64,000 nt of DNA from positions 930,001 through 994,000 of the forward strand of contig NZ_CP014862.1 of assembly GCF_002214585.1 (NCBI RefSeq), written 5' to 3'. Numbering within the stretch: the first letter of the stretch is position 1; each line of letters starts with the position of its first letter. The notes below the pieces were generated by a model. It was given only the letters and a program-made list of their open reading frames with translations. It had not been told where the DNA came from and made no database searches. The position numbers were made by a program, and so were the translations under genes. Shown here piece after piece: positions 44,766 through 53,170 of this stretch. Source of the stretch: Thermococcus profundus (GTDB lineage Archaea > Methanobacteriota_B > Thermococci > Thermococcales > Thermococcaceae).

Positions 44766-46106
44766 TTATGGGAGTGTTTTCCTTGATTTTTCCTTTAAAA
44801 CTTCTTCCAAATCCCAAAGGTCGTAAACTCCCTCAAGCCCTTTCTTCCCTTTAACCTTCCTCGCCACGAGGATTGGGAAGGCCTTCCCCCTGTACCCAGT
44901 GGCTTTTATCCTCTCCCCTAACCACTCAAGCTCCCTCTCGGCCTCCTTCCTGTTCAGCTCTTCCCACTTAACCTCAAAGAAGGCTGCCTCGCCCCTCCCA
45001 ACGGCCACAACGTCTATCTCGAATGACTCCTTTCCCTTCTCTTTATCCTTGAACTTTCCCCACAGCTTTCCCCGGCTTTCAATCTCAAAGGGAACAAAGA
45101 GATCTGCCAGCGCTTCTATTAGCTCCTCAACCTTCCTCCCGATGTATGAGTTGAACTCGTTATCGTTCCACCTCAGCGCCCCCCGCTCGATCTTCCCGTA
45201 GTTCCTCCAGAGGAAGCGGAACCAGAAGTGAACGAGGTTCTGAGAGATATAATAGCGGTTTCTGCCCCTCCCGAAGGCGTCCTTCTTCTTCACGATCAGC
45301 TCGTAGTCCTTCTCAAGCGCGTGGAGGTACTTGGTGAGGCTCGTTTCCTTCACCGAGAGGTGGGAGGATATCTCGCCGAGGGTGTGCTTTCCCTCGCTTA
45401 TCGCCTGGAGGATGCTGAAGTAAGTTCGGTACTCCTTCCCAAGCTCCTCCTTGAGCATGAGCATTACCTCAGGGAACATTGGATAAGGCTCCTCAAAGAA
45501 CATCGTCCTTATGAAGTCCTCAACGGGCATTGAAAAGCGCTCAAGGGTCTCGTAGTACTTCGGAAGCCCGCCGAAAACCGCCCACATCTTAACGGCATCC
45601 TCAACACCATAGCCGAGGTCTTTCATAATCTCCAGGACGGTTTGAAAGTCAAGCTCCCTCAGCTTCACCACGATGTCGAACCTGCCGTAGAGAGGGCTGT
45701 TGTAGTCCTCTATGAGCTTCTTTGACATTGAGATTAGGGAGCCCGTAACAACGAGCTTCGCCTCCCGGTGCTTGTCGAGGAGCCTCTGGAGGTCATAGAC
45801 GAAGGAGGGATTAACTTTGAGAGCATTCTGGAGCTCATCTATGAAGACGGTCTCCCCCTCCCTCATCAGGAACTCTACGATGCCCTTCATGGTGCCTATC
45901 TCCGGGATGTAGCGCCTTTCCCTTATCTCCTCCAGCCAGTCCCTACATATCAGGGCCTCGTTCTTCTCTGCTGGTATGAAGAGCGTTATGGGATTTAGGG
46001 CCTCCTCCACGAGTCTCGTCTTCCCCACTCTTCTCCTCCCTATTATCGCAGCTCTCTTAGCCTTCCTCAGGAGTTCAACCTCCTTCTCCCTGTCGTAGAA
46101 CTTCAT
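44766..46106 (-). CDS. Archaeal P-loop ATPase with winged helix and PD-(D/E)xK-like C-terminal domain, second copy
   Basis: The 446-residue protein is a paralogue of the protein at 16709. It has Walker A GRRRVGKTRLVEE (about residue 23), Walker B ETVFIDELQNA (about 84), a winged helix (LGEISSHLSVKETSLTKYL, about 243) and the nuclease-like pair SFEIDVVAV and AFFEVKW (about 358-378) with D and ExK intact. The family is archaea-specific and its role is not established. ATG codons at 46112 and 46106 are candidates; GGGGATGA before the second favours 46106. Two tandem palindromes overlap its promoter (46129-46157). Sequence identity to the first copy is limited outside the motifs, so the two diverged long ago. 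Confidence 0.88.
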   Translation of the reverse strand: MKFYDREKEVELLRKAKRAAIIGRRRVGKTRLVEEALNPITLFIPAEKNEALICRDWLEEIRERRYIPEIGTMKGIVEFLMREGETVFIDELQNALKVNPSFVYDLQRLLDKHREAKLVVTGSLISMSKKLIEDYNSPLYGRFDIVVKLRELDFQTVLEIMKDLGYGVEDAVKMWAVFGGLPKYYETLERFSMPVEDFIRTMFFEEPYPMFPEVMLMLKEELGKEYRTYFSILQAISEGKHTLGEISSHLSVKETSLTKYLHALEKDYELIVKKKDAFGRGRNRYYISQNLVHFWFRFLWRNYGKIERGALRWNDNEFNSYIGRKVEELIEALADLFVPFEIESRGKLWGKFKDKEKGKESFEIDVVAVGRGEAAFFEVKWEELNRKEAERELEWLGERIKATGYRGKAFPILVARKVKGKKGLEGVYDLWDLEEVLKEKSRKTLP

Positions 46107-46128
46107 GGTCATCCCCGGCCGTTGTTTA

Positions 46129-46157
46129 TACCTGGCAGGTATAATACCTAACAGGTA
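46129..46157. promoter_or_regulatory. Two tandem 13-bp palindromes at the promoter of the second ATPase gene
   Basis: TACCTGGCAGGTA (46129-46141) and TACCTAACAGGTA (46145-46157) are each inverted repeats with the same half-site TACCT/AGGTA, and start 16 bases apart. They lie just upstream of the ATPase start codon at 46106 and next to the AT-rich TTTTTATA on the minus strand (about 46156-46163), a TATA candidate. This is the typical layout of a dimeric repressor bound to two operators. Confidence 0.55.
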
Positions 46158-46207
46158 TAAAAATGTTGAGGATCAGCTCCCAACCTCTTAATATTCCTCA
46201 TGCTCGT

Positions 46208-46825
46208 TCAACTTACTTCCTCACCAGCGGGCTCTTGACCTTCCTGAACTTCCCCTTGAGATCCTTCATTCTCTTCCTTCCCTTCCAGCTTGGCAATGAT
46301 GTCGGTGTACTCCGCGTGCACGACCCTCTTGAAGGCCTCCTTGATGACGTTCGGGTCGTTCTCAGGGAAGCCGTAGAGCTCAGCGAACTTCTGAGTCGTT
46401 CCCAGAAGTTTGGTCCTCTCGTAGGGCTCCGCGTAAACAAGTCCCATCTCAACAAGCTTCTTTATGTGCTCGTAGGCCTGGCTTCCGCGGAGTTTGATTA
46501 TCTTACTCTGCTCTATCGGCTGGAGGTAGGCTATCAAGGCGAGAGTCTTGAGCTCACCCGTCCTGAGGTCGGGTCTGGGCATGAGGTGAATTACCCTCTG
46601 GCTGTACTCCTGCTTCACCTGCATAACGTATTTGTCCCCGAGAACCCTGACAATCTCTATCGCGCTCTTCCTCTCCGCGTACTCGGCCGCTATCAGCTCT
46701 ATGAGCTTTTCGAGGTAGTCAATGGATTTTATCCCAAGGGCCTTTGAGAGCTCCTTCAGACTGAGGGGTCTTCCAGAAACGAAAAGTGCAGCCTCGACGA
46801 GGGCCTTGTCTTCGAGCAGTCCCAT
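46208..46825 (-). CDS. scpB: ScpB chromosome segregation/condensation protein
   Basis: ScpB is the kite subunit of the SMC-ScpAB condensin. The 205-residue protein has two tandem winged helices (VEAALFVSGRPLSLKELSKAL near residue 8 in part; TLALIAYLQPIEQSKIIKLRG near 93 in part) and the strongly conserved GxxxYEHIKKLVEMGLV region near 117. Residues from about 185 are an acidic Glu-rich tail. The ATG at 46825 follows GGTGGTGAG; the frame upstream to 46900 crosses the promoter and is rejected. No scpA or smc gene is in the window, so the partner is encoded elsewhere. Confidence 0.9.
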   Translation of the reverse strand: MGLLEDKALVEAALFVSGRPLSLKELSKALGIKSIDYLEKLIELIAAEYAERKSAIEIVRVLGDKYVMQVKQEYSQRVIHLMPRPDLRTGELKTLALIAYLQPIEQSKIIKLRGSQAYEHIKKLVEMGLVYAEPYERTKLLGTTQKFAELYGFPENDPNVIKEAFKRVVHAEYTDIIAKLEGKEENEGSQGEVQEGQEPAGEEVS

Positions 46826-46931
46826 GATTCTCACCACCGAAGGGTTTGGGCGCTTAGTTAAATAAAGGTTTGGGGTGTTGGGTGGGGGCGTATCGTCCAT
46901 GAAAGCACAAAAATCAAGAGAAAACGGGAGA

Positions 46932-47528
46932 TCACTTCTTTCTTCTTACAAAAACCATTGGAGTGAGAGCGGCTAGGGCTACGAACCCCGGCCCGCAGAT
47001 GCCGCTTCCCCCTTCGCTGGATGTTGTTGTGGGGAGCTTCTCCGGTTCTCCCGCCTTAACGAAGAGGTAGTAGAGCTTGTTCACGGTTTCCATGCTTTTC
47101 GTGCTGTTCCATGGGAGGAGGTAGGTTTTTCCGCCAACGAACAAAAGGGTGCCGTTGTTTTGAAGGGCGATCCTAACTATCTCGGGGGTTGCGCTGACGT
47201 TGTACTCGCCCTCGATGATTCCCACCAGCTTACCGTCGTAAACAATCCCGATGGCCGGGACACCGGTTATACCCGTCAGCCTGCTGATGTTGGTAAGGAC
47301 TTTCCCGTTGTGCTGGTTCCCGTTGAGTTCGTAGTAGGTGAACCTGTCGTATCCGTATGTTTCCGGTATCAGCTTCTTCATGTGCCTGCAGTGTGGGCAG
47401 GTGCTCATGCCGTACATGTAGAAGTGGATCTTTGATTTCTCAAACTTCCAATCCGCCGCGCTCGCCAGCGGGAGGAGCAGGATGGAGAGGATCAGGAGGA
47501 TGGCAAACGCGGACTTTAACTTCTTCAT
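46932..47528 (-). CDS. Secreted thioredoxin-like protein with CGP-CTERM anchor
   Basis: The 198-residue protein has a signal peptide (residues 1-25), a thioredoxin-fold domain with the redox motif CPHC (about residue 44, in MSTCPHCRHMKK), the cis-proline segment GVPAIGIV near 90, and a C-terminal GICGPG followed by a hydrophobic stretch and RRKK. That C-terminus is the CGP-CTERM sorting signal known mainly from Thermococcales and thought to be processed and replaced by a membrane anchor. It probably acts as an external thiol oxidoreductase. The ATG at 47528 follows GGTGAT. The same tail type occurs in the metalloprotease at 56193. Confidence 0.88.
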   Translation of the reverse strand: MKKLKSAFAILLILSILLLPLASAADWKFEKSKIHFYMYGMSTCPHCRHMKKLIPETYGYDRFTYYELNGNQHNGKVLTNISRLTGITGVPAIGIVYDGKLVGIIEGEYNVSATPEIVRIALQNNGTLLFVGGKTYLLPWNSTKSMETVNKLYYLFVKAGEPEKLPTTTSSEGGSGICGPGFVALAALTPMVFVRRKK

Positions 47529-47627
47529 TTCTATATCACCATTCAAAATACCTCCCGAGCGTTATAACGTTTCTCCCTCCACCAGATTTTTATACTCCGC
47601 GGACGTGCATTAATCAAGGTGAAGGGA

Positions 47628-48434
47628 ATGGAGATAGGCGTCACGATATATCCCCAGTTCATAACGAAGGACAAGACCCTCGCGTCGATACTGGCGGACG
47701 TTAAGATAAAGGAGTACGACTTCGTCTCGGTGTTCCCGCACACCCTTGGACTGATCGTCAACGGCCAGGTCGTTGAGAAGAAGCTCCGGAACATTGAGAA
47801 CACCCTGAAGGGGGTTGGAATAGACTACATCATAAGGATGCCCACCTCAATGAACCTCAGGGATCACATCTACCACACCAGGCACTTCCGCGTGGCCAAA
47901 GCCATAGCGGACGTCTCCATAAAGCTCGGGGCCAAGGTTATAGTCATGCAGAGCGGCAAGACCGGAAGGCTTGACCTTGAGATAGAGGCCCTCCAGCAGC
48001 TCGCGGACATGGTGAAGCCCTTTGGAATAAAGATAGCCCTGGAGAACACTTACAGCGTTAAGGACACCCTATACGTGGTTGACAACGTTGGGAGGGACAA
48101 CGTGGGCTTTGCCCTCGACGTTGCACACGCCTTCCTGAGCGCCCAGGGTGACGAGAACAAACTACTTGAGGACGTCAAGCTCGGAACCGACAAAACGATC
48201 ATCCTGATGATACACGACAACTTCGGGAAGCTCTTCCCCCAGGTCGAGCCGGAGGATGCCCTGGCGTACGGCGTCGGTGACCTGCACCTGCTCCCCGGGG
48301 AGGGGAAGATACCCTTCGGCAAGGTTCTCAAGCTCTTCGGGGACGTTCCAATACTCCTGAAGGTCAAGGATCCCGAGAAGTTCTCAAAGATACCGACGAA
48401 AAAAGGATTGATAGAGCTCCTGACGAGCCTCTGA
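47628..48434 (+). CDS. Xylose isomerase-like TIM-barrel protein (sugar phosphate isomerase/epimerase or endonuclease IV fold)
   Basis: The 268-residue protein has the AP endonuclease 2/xylose isomerase-like barrel: VTIYPQF at strand one, GAKVIVMQSGKTG near residue 105, IALENTYS near 138, FALDVAHAF near 162 and MIHDNFGK near 192, with Glu, Asp and His at the places where relatives bind metal. The overall fold covers sugar isomerases and nucleases; the substrate cannot be told from sequence. The ATG at 47628 follows AAGGTGAAGGG; a TATA box ATTTTTATAC lies at 47586-47595. The gene ends just before the convergent ftsY gene. Confidence 0.8.
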   Translation: MEIGVTIYPQFITKDKTLASILADVKIKEYDFVSVFPHTLGLIVNGQVVEKKLRNIENTLKGVGIDYIIRMPTSMNLRDHIYHTRHFRVAKAIADVSIKLGAKVIVMQSGKTGRLDLEIEALQQLADMVKPFGIKIALENTYSVKDTLYVVDNVGRDNVGFALDVAHAFLSAQGDENKLLEDVKLGTDKTIILMIHDNFGKLFPQVEPEDALAYGVGDLHLLPGEGKIPFGKVLKLFGDVPILLKVKDPEKFSKIPTKKGLIELLTSL

Positions 48435-48473
48435 ACCTTTTAAACTCTTTAAATTTAAAGTCGGGAGGGGGGC

Positions 48474-49502
48474 TCACTCCTCTCCAAAGATCAGGTCGAC
48501 GAACCACTTCTCGTCGAAGGGCCTCAGGTCGTCGTAGCCCTGACCAACGCCCACGAAGAGAATTGGAGCGCCTATCGCGTGGCTTATGCTCAAAGCTGCT
48601 CCTCCCCTTGCATCGGCATCTAGCTTGGTGAGTATGACCCCGTCTATCCTAACCGCCTCGTTGAACTGCCTGGCCTGCTCTATTATCGAGTTGCCCGCCA
48701 GGGAATCCCCGACGAAGACGACAAGATCGGGCTTGGTGACGCGGACGATCTTCTTCATCTCGTCCATGAGGTTTCTGTTCAGCTCGTTCCTACCTGCGGT
48801 ATCGACGAGCACCACATCGATCCCCCTGGCCTTGGCGTGCTGGATGGCGTCGTAGGCGACTGCCGCTGGGTCGGCCCCGTAGGAGTGCTTTATCACCTTA
48901 ACGCCAACGTTCTTCGCGTGCTGTTCCACCTGCTCTATCGCCCCCGCACGGAAGGTGTCGCTGGCCGCTATGACAACGCCCAGACCGTTCTTCTTGAGCC
49001 AGTGGGCAAGCTTGGCTATGGTGGTCGTCTTCCCGGAGCCGTTGAAGCCGACGAAGACTATCACGTAGGGCTTTTCTCCCTTCTTTTTGATCTCCTCCAG
49101 AAGGTCGATCCTCTTCGGTGGAGTTAGGACTTCAAGAACGGCCTCCTTAACGGCCCCCTCGATGATCTTGCCCTTGTCTGTTCCGATTCTAACCTTCCTC
49201 CCCACGAGCTTCCTCTTTATGCTCTCCCTCAGCTCGTCAACGACTTCTAAAGCAACGTCCGCCTCAAGGAGCTCTATCTCCAGATCCTCAAGGGCCCTCT
49301 CCACGTCCTTCTCCTTTATCTCAACCTGGAGGAGCTTTCCAAGAAAACCTGGTTTTTTCTCTTCCTTTGCGGAAACCTCTTCTTTCTTCTCAGCTTCAGC
49401 GGGCTTTGTTCCTACCTCAGGAAGCTTCTTCTCTTCTTCCTCAACCTTCTCCTCGACCTGCTTTGTGAACTTCTTAAGCTTCTCCCTGAGCTTCCCGAAC
49501 AT
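48474..49502 (-). CDS. ftsY: FtsY signal recognition particle receptor GTPase
   Basis: FtsY docks SRP-ribosome complexes at the membrane. The 342-residue protein has a charged Lys/Glu-rich amphipathic A region (1-60) and the NG domain: helical N part, G1 [13 protein letters not shown] (about residue 153), G3 DTAGR near 238, the DARGGA motif near 303 with TKLDAD, and the C-terminal [10 protein letters not shown]. The ATG at 49502 follows GGTGGTGAG, and the minus-strand TATA CATATATAGG lies at about 49532-49541, so its message begins only a few bases upstream. A C/D box RNA is encoded just before that promoter. Confidence 0.96.
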   Translation of the reverse strand: MFGKLREKLKKFTKQVEEKVEEEEKKLPEVGTKPAEAEKKEEVSAKEEKKPGFLGKLLQVEIKEKDVERALEDLEIELLEADVALEVVDELRESIKRKLVGRKVRIGTDKGKIIEGAVKEAVLEVLTPPKRIDLLEEIKKKGEKPYVIVFVGFNGSGKTTTIAKLAHWLKKNGLGVVIAASDTFRAGAIEQVEQHAKNVGVKVIKHSYGADPAAVAYDAIQHAKARGIDVVLVDTAGRNELNRNLMDEMKKIVRVTKPDLVVFVGDSLAGNSIIEQARQFNEAVRIDGVILTKLDADARGGAALSISHAIGAPILFVGVGQGYDDLRPFDEKWFVDLIFGEE

Positions 49503-49531
49503 TCTCACCACCGCTCACCGGGCAACTTATT

Positions 49532-49541
49532 CCTATATATG
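49532..49541 (-). promoter_or_regulatory. ftsY TATA box
   Basis: CATATATAGG read on the minus strand is about 25 bases from the predicted transcription start near 49511, leaving a short leader with the ribosome binding site before the ATG at 49502. It is distinct from the C/D box RNA, which ends about ten bases upstream. Confidence 0.55.
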
Positions 49542-49550
49542 AGTATCGGA

Positions 49551-49607
49551 CGCCTCAGCGATAGCTGGTGTCATCACAGCTCAGACCCGAAGCCACACAT
49601 CATCGGC
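49551..49607 (-). ncRNA. C/D box guide sRNA with double guide (2'-O-methylation guide)
   Basis: Read on the minus strand, the boxes are C ATGATGT (49603-49597), D' CTGA (49584-49581), C' GTGATGA (49577-49571) and D CTGA (49558-49555). Both guides are exactly 12 bases and the D'-C' spacer is 3, the canonical archaeal architecture. C and D flank a weak CCG/GGC stem. Guide sequences are GTGGCTTCGGGT (D' guide) and CACCAGCTATCG (D guide); the D guide complements CGAUAGCUGGUG, close to a conserved 23S rRNA helix segment. Box C overlaps the stop codon of the upstream gene at 49600. Only box C differs from consensus at its last base. Such RNAs direct fibrillarin through L7Ae and Nop5. Confidence 0.85.
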
Positions 49608-50061
49608 CTTTCCTAACAAGTTTCGAGGACTCAACCACCTCACCGTTCTCGAGCTTATATAGGTTGACCACTTCGGTGTCAACGGTTTCACGCCTGTAGG
49701 CCACGAGGTAATCGACGAAAAACCGTATCCTGTACCGGCTTATCGAATCGCCAATGTACTTGCCCTCGTAGAGGAGAACAAGCTTATCCCGATTCGACTC
49801 AAGCCATGAGTAGAGCTTTTCCTGGGCGGTTTTCGATCTAGAGAGGGGATTCACGATGAGGTAGGCGTCAAAGCCCGGATTTTCCAGGGGATCCCCTATG
49901 AAAACCTCTCCTTCAACTTGGAATGGCAGGCTCTCGGCCAGTATTTTCCACCCTTCTCTTCCCCACTCGTTCAGGAATATCCTCGCGAGCCTCTTGGCGT
50001 TTCCCGTCATCATTATTCTCCCTGATTTGAGGTAAACTAGGTCTGTCAGTTTCAGCGGCAC
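49600..50061 (-). CDS. Protein of unknown function
   Basis: The 153-residue soluble protein has alternating helices and strands, including RIFLNEWGREGWKILAES and YLVAYRRETVDTEVVNLY near residue 120 (parts of longer segments), with no recognised catalytic motif, signal peptide or membrane helix. Starts at GTG codons 50067 and 50061 are possible; the latter is preferred because GAGGGGGTG precedes it at normal spacing. The TTTAAAAC on the minus strand near 50087-50094 is the probable TATA box. Its stop codon lies in box C of the C/D RNA. Not recognised, though the frame and base use look like a real gene. Confidence 0.7.
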   Translation of the reverse strand: MPLKLTDLVYLKSGRIMMTGNAKRLARIFLNEWGREGWKILAESLPFQVEGEVFIGDPLENPGFDAYLIVNPLSRSKTAQEKLYSWLESNRDKLVLLYEGKYIGDSISRYRIRFFVDYLVAYRRETVDTEVVNLYKLENGEVVESSKLVRKGR

Positions 50062-50180
50062 TCCCACACCCCCTCACAAATCGGAGTTTTAAACTATTAA
50101 CGGGCGGGAATTCAAAAGTTTTTCGTCAGAATTTCTATGTATGGCAACAACTTTCATTTACGAACTCGACAAACCGCAAA

Positions 50181-50190
50181 CTATATATCT
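50181..50190 (+). promoter_or_regulatory. TATA box of the BMP-type ABC importer operon
   Basis: CTATATATCT is a clear TATA element about 50 bases before the ATG at 50235, giving a predicted start near 50211 and a leader with the site TAGGGGTG. The interval 50062-50234 has no other gene. Confidence 0.55.
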
Positions 50191-50234
50191 GGGGCGGTGT
50201 CATCATCACCGACAACCAATTTAGGGGTGTTTGC

Positions 50235-51572
50235 ATGAAGAAAGCCATCTTTGCCCTGTTGTTGATAGGGCTCGTAGGATTTAGCGTCGTGGCCAGCGGC
50301 TGTATCGGCGGCGGTGGAGGCGGAAAGACCAGCACCACCAGCTCAAGCCCAACCAAGACCTCCACCGAGGCCTCTGGAACTGGTACCACAACCCAAAGCC
50401 CAAGCCAGACCGCAACCTCAGGCCAGGGATACAAGGGCGCCATAGCCATCGTTTATGACGTTGGCGGCAGGGGAGACCTGAGCTTCAACGATATGGCCTA
50501 CCTCGGGGCCAGCAAGGCCGCGAAGGACTTCAACCTCCAGCTCGTCGAGCTCCAGAGCAGCAGTGAGGACGACTACTACAAGAACCTTGAGACCCTCGCC
50601 AAAGAGAAGAAGTACGCCCTCATAATAGCCGTTGGCTTCATGATGACCGAGTCGGTTGAGGCAATCTCCAAGAAGTACCCCGACCAGAAGTTTGCAATCG
50701 TTGATGGTGACGTTTACGACAGGCCGAACGTTATGAGCATCAAGTTCAAGGAGAACGAGGGTTCCGCCCTTGCCGGTGCCCTCGCGGCCCTCATAGCGGC
50801 CAACGACAACAAGAACAAGGTTGGAATCGTTCTGGGTATGGAGATACCCGTTCTCTACAAGTTCGAGGCCGGCTACCGCTTCGGTGTCAAGTGGGCCGAG
50901 GACTACTACAAGCAGAAGCAGGGCAAGGACGTTAGTATAGACGTCATCTACCAGTACACCGGATCCTTCAACGATGCCGCCAAGGGTAAGGCCGCGGCCG
51001 ACGCCCAGCTCCAGGATGGGGCATGGGTAATATACCAGGTCGCCGGTGGAACCGGTCTCGGAGTCTTCAACGCGGTTCAGGAATACCTAAAGTCCCACGG
51101 GGATAAGAAGATGGGACCGCCTTTCGCCATCGGTGTTGACTCAGCCCAGGACTGGATCAAGCCGGGAGTCATCATAGCTAGCATGATGAAGCGCGTTGAC
51201 GTCGGTGTCTACAACGCCGTCAAGGCTGCCCTCGACGGTAGCTTCAAGGGCGGGGCCCTTGAGCTCGGTCTCAAGGAGGGCGGTGTCAAGCTCAGCACCG
51301 TCGACGACGTTATGACCATGTTCAACTCCCTCCCCGAGGACCGCCAGAAGGACAAGCTCAAGGAGCTCGGCTTCAACAGCAAGGACGAGCTGAGGCAGTT
51401 CCTTGAGAACACGAGGAAGCAGGTTCCCGACTGGATATGGCAGGCCGTCGACGAGCTCCAGCAGAAGATCATCAGCGGGGAGATCAAGGTTCCGGCTCCG
51501 ACCAACAAGGACGGAATCGAGAAGATCAGGAGCGCCGGCACCTGGCAGGAGATGGAGCAGCTCGCGGGCTGA
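50235..51572 (+). CDS. BMP-family ABC transporter substrate-binding lipoprotein
   Basis: The 445-residue protein is the extracellular solute receptor of a nucleoside- or simple-sugar-type importer. A signal peptide ends at the lipobox VASGC (Cys23), followed by a Gly/Ser/Thr-rich tether to about residue 70, then the BMP/Med fold beginning GAIAIVYDVGGRGDLSFND with DDYYKNLETLA, IAVGFMMTESVEAI and the ligand-site segment GVDSAQDWIKPGVI near 300. Residues beyond about 370 form a Thermococcales-type helical extension. It heads an operon with one double ATPase and two permeases; a T-rich tract after its stop may cause partial termination, favouring receptor excess. Confidence 0.92.
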   Translation: MKKAIFALLLIGLVGFSVVASGCIGGGGGGKTSTTSSSPTKTSTEASGTGTTTQSPSQTATSGQGYKGAIAIVYDVGGRGDLSFNDMAYLGASKAAKDFNLQLVELQSSSEDDYYKNLETLAKEKKYALIIAVGFMMTESVEAISKKYPDQKFAIVDGDVYDRPNVMSIKFKENEGSALAGALAALIAANDNKNKVGIVLGMEIPVLYKFEAGYRFGVKWAEDYYKQKQGKDVSIDVIYQYTGSFNDAAKGKAAADAQLQDGAWVIYQVAGGTGLGVFNAVQEYLKSHGDKKMGPPFAIGVDSAQDWIKPGVIIASMMKRVDVGVYNAVKAALDGSFKGGALELGLKEGGVKLSTVDDVMTMFNSLPEDRQKDKLKELGFNSKDELRQFLENTRKQVPDWIWQAVDELQQKIISGEIKVPAPTNKDGIEKIRSAGTWQEMEQLAG

Positions 51573-51573
51573 C

Positions 51574-51600
51574 CTTTCTTTTATTCTCTCTTCCATTTTG
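51574..51600 (+). terminator. T-rich tract between receptor and ATPase genes (partial terminator)
   Basis: CTTTCTTTTATTCTCTCTTCC directly follows the receptor stop codon, inside the operon and before the GTG of the ATPase gene. Similar tracts terminate archaeal transcripts, so only part of the transcription may pass on. Confidence 0.4.
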
Positions 51601-51613
51601 AGGGGGTGTTTCT

Positions 51614-53170
51614 GTGAGCCGGGAAGGACAGCCGATCATAGAGATGAAGGATATAGTCAAAGTCTATTCGGACGGAACCAAAGCCCTTAGGGGCGTGAAT
51701 CTCACCGTTTATCCCGGAGAAATCCTGGGTCTCCTCGGCGAGAACGGAGCCGGAAAGACGACTTTAATGAAGATCCTCTTTGGCATGCTCAAACCGACTT
51801 CTGGTAAAATCGTTGTGAAGGGGCAGGAAGTTCGTTTTAAGAGCCCCTCCGATGCCATTGCGATGGGCATCGGTATGGTTCACCAGCACTTCACCCTCGT
51901 TGAGGTTTTTGACGCTCTACACAACATCATCCTCGGTATGGAGGGTCACGGTCTTCTCTCCAAGATCGACGTTGGGAAGGCAAGGGAAAAGCTCCAGAAA
52001 CTCATGAACGACCTCAACTTTCAGGTTCCCCTCGATGTCCCGATCGAGGATCTACCTGTCGGGGTTCAGCAGAGGGTCGAGATTCTCAAGATGCTCTACA
52101 GGGACGTTGACGTCCTCATCCTAGATGAGCCCACGGCCGTTCTGACGCCAATAGAGGTCGAAGAGCTGTTCCAGGTTCTCAGGAAGCTCAAGAGCGAGGG
52201 GAAGACGATAATATTCATCAGCCACAAGCTCAACGAGGTAATGGAGATAACCGACCGCGTTACCGTGATCAGAAAGGGGGAGGTTATAGGAACCGTCAAC
52301 ACGAGCGAGGCAACGCCGCAGCTCCTGGCAAAGATGATGGTCGGGAGGGACGTGGTTCTGAGGATAGAGAAGCCGCCGAAGGAGCCTGGAAAACCCGTCC
52401 TTCAGGTGAGGGACCTCTGGGTCAAGGGTGACAGGGGGGAAGAGGCGGTAAAGGGTCTGTCCTTTGAGGTTAGAGAAGGCGAAATATTCGGCATAGCCGG
52501 CGTGGAAGGCAACGGACAGACCGAGCTCATTGAAACTATCACCGGGCTGAGAAAGCCAGAGAAGGGGGAGGTTGTCCTGAACAACACCCCTATAACCGGG
52601 AGATCCCCAAAGGAGCTCTACGACATGGGGATGGCCCACATCCCCGAGGACAGGACCAACATGGGGCTCATCCTCGACATGACGGTGACGGAGAACTCCA
52701 TCTTGGGTCTCCAGTGGAGGAAGAAGTTCCAGCGCTGGAAGGGGGTTATCCACTGGGGAAAAGCCAGACAACACGCGGAAAAGTTGATCGAGGACTTTGA
52801 CATCTCCGCGCCTGGAACAGGAGCTCCGGTAAAGAGCCTTAGCGGGGGCAACCAGCAGAAGCTCATCGTGGCAAGGGAGGTCAGCAAGGAGCCTGTTCTG
52901 ATCGTGGCCTCCCAGCCGACGAGGGGTGTTGACGTCGCATCAACGGAGTACATAAGGAACTACCTCGTGAGGCTGAGGAACGAGGGAAAGGCCGTTCTCC
53001 TCGTTTCGGCCGACCTGGATGAGGTTCTCCAGCTGAGCGACAGGATGGGGATAATCTACGAGGGAGAGTTCATGGGCGTTGTAAAGCCTGAGGAAGTTAC
53101 TATCGAAGAGATAGGCATGATGATGGGAGGTATCCGCTATGAAGAGCTCGGAAAAGCCAGGAGTGAGTGA
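51614..53170 (+). CDS. ABC importer double ATPase (nucleoside/sugar type)
   Basis: The 518-residue protein fuses two nucleotide-binding domains, as in RbsA- and YufO-type importers. Domain one has Walker A GENGAGKTT near residue 39, signature LPVGVQQRVEIL near 148 and Walker B VLILDEPTAVL near 170. Domain two has a degenerate Walker A GVEGNGQTE near 297, signature LSGGNQQKLIVAREV near 408 and Walker B replaced by LIVASQPTRGVD near 432, the usual asymmetric pattern. Translation starts at a GTG preceded by GAGGGGGTG. Its end overlaps the permease gene by 32 bases. Confidence 0.94.
   Translation: MSREGQPIIEMKDIVKVYSDGTKALRGVNLTVYPGEILGLLGENGAGKTTLMKILFGMLKPTSGKIVVKGQEVRFKSPSDAIAMGIGMVHQHFTLVEVFDALHNIILGMEGHGLLSKIDVGKAREKLQKLMNDLNFQVPLDVPIEDLPVGVQQRVEILKMLYRDVDVLILDEPTAVLTPIEVEELFQVLRKLKSEGKTIIFISHKLNEVMEITDRVTVIRKGEVIGTVNTSEATPQLLAKMMVGRDVVLRIEKPPKEPGKPVLQVRDLWVKGDRGEEAVKGLSFEVREGEIFGIAGVEGNGQTELIETITGLRKPEKGEVVLNNTPITGRSPKELYDMGMAHIPEDRTNMGLILDMTVTENSILGLQWRKKFQRWKGVIHWGKARQHAEKLIEDFDISAPGTGAPVKSLSGGNQQKLIVAREVSKEPVLIVASQPTRGVDVASTEYIRNYLVRLRNEGKAVLLVSADLDEVLQLSDRMGIIYEGEFMGVVKPEEVTIEEIGMMMGGIRYEELGKARSE

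Noticed and set aside
47561-47572. 10-bp palindrome CGTTATAACG between the thioredoxin-like and TIM-barrel genes
   Set aside because: It contains the probable TATA box of the minus-strand gene; short AT-rich palindromes arise easily at TATA sites and no second copy supports an operator.
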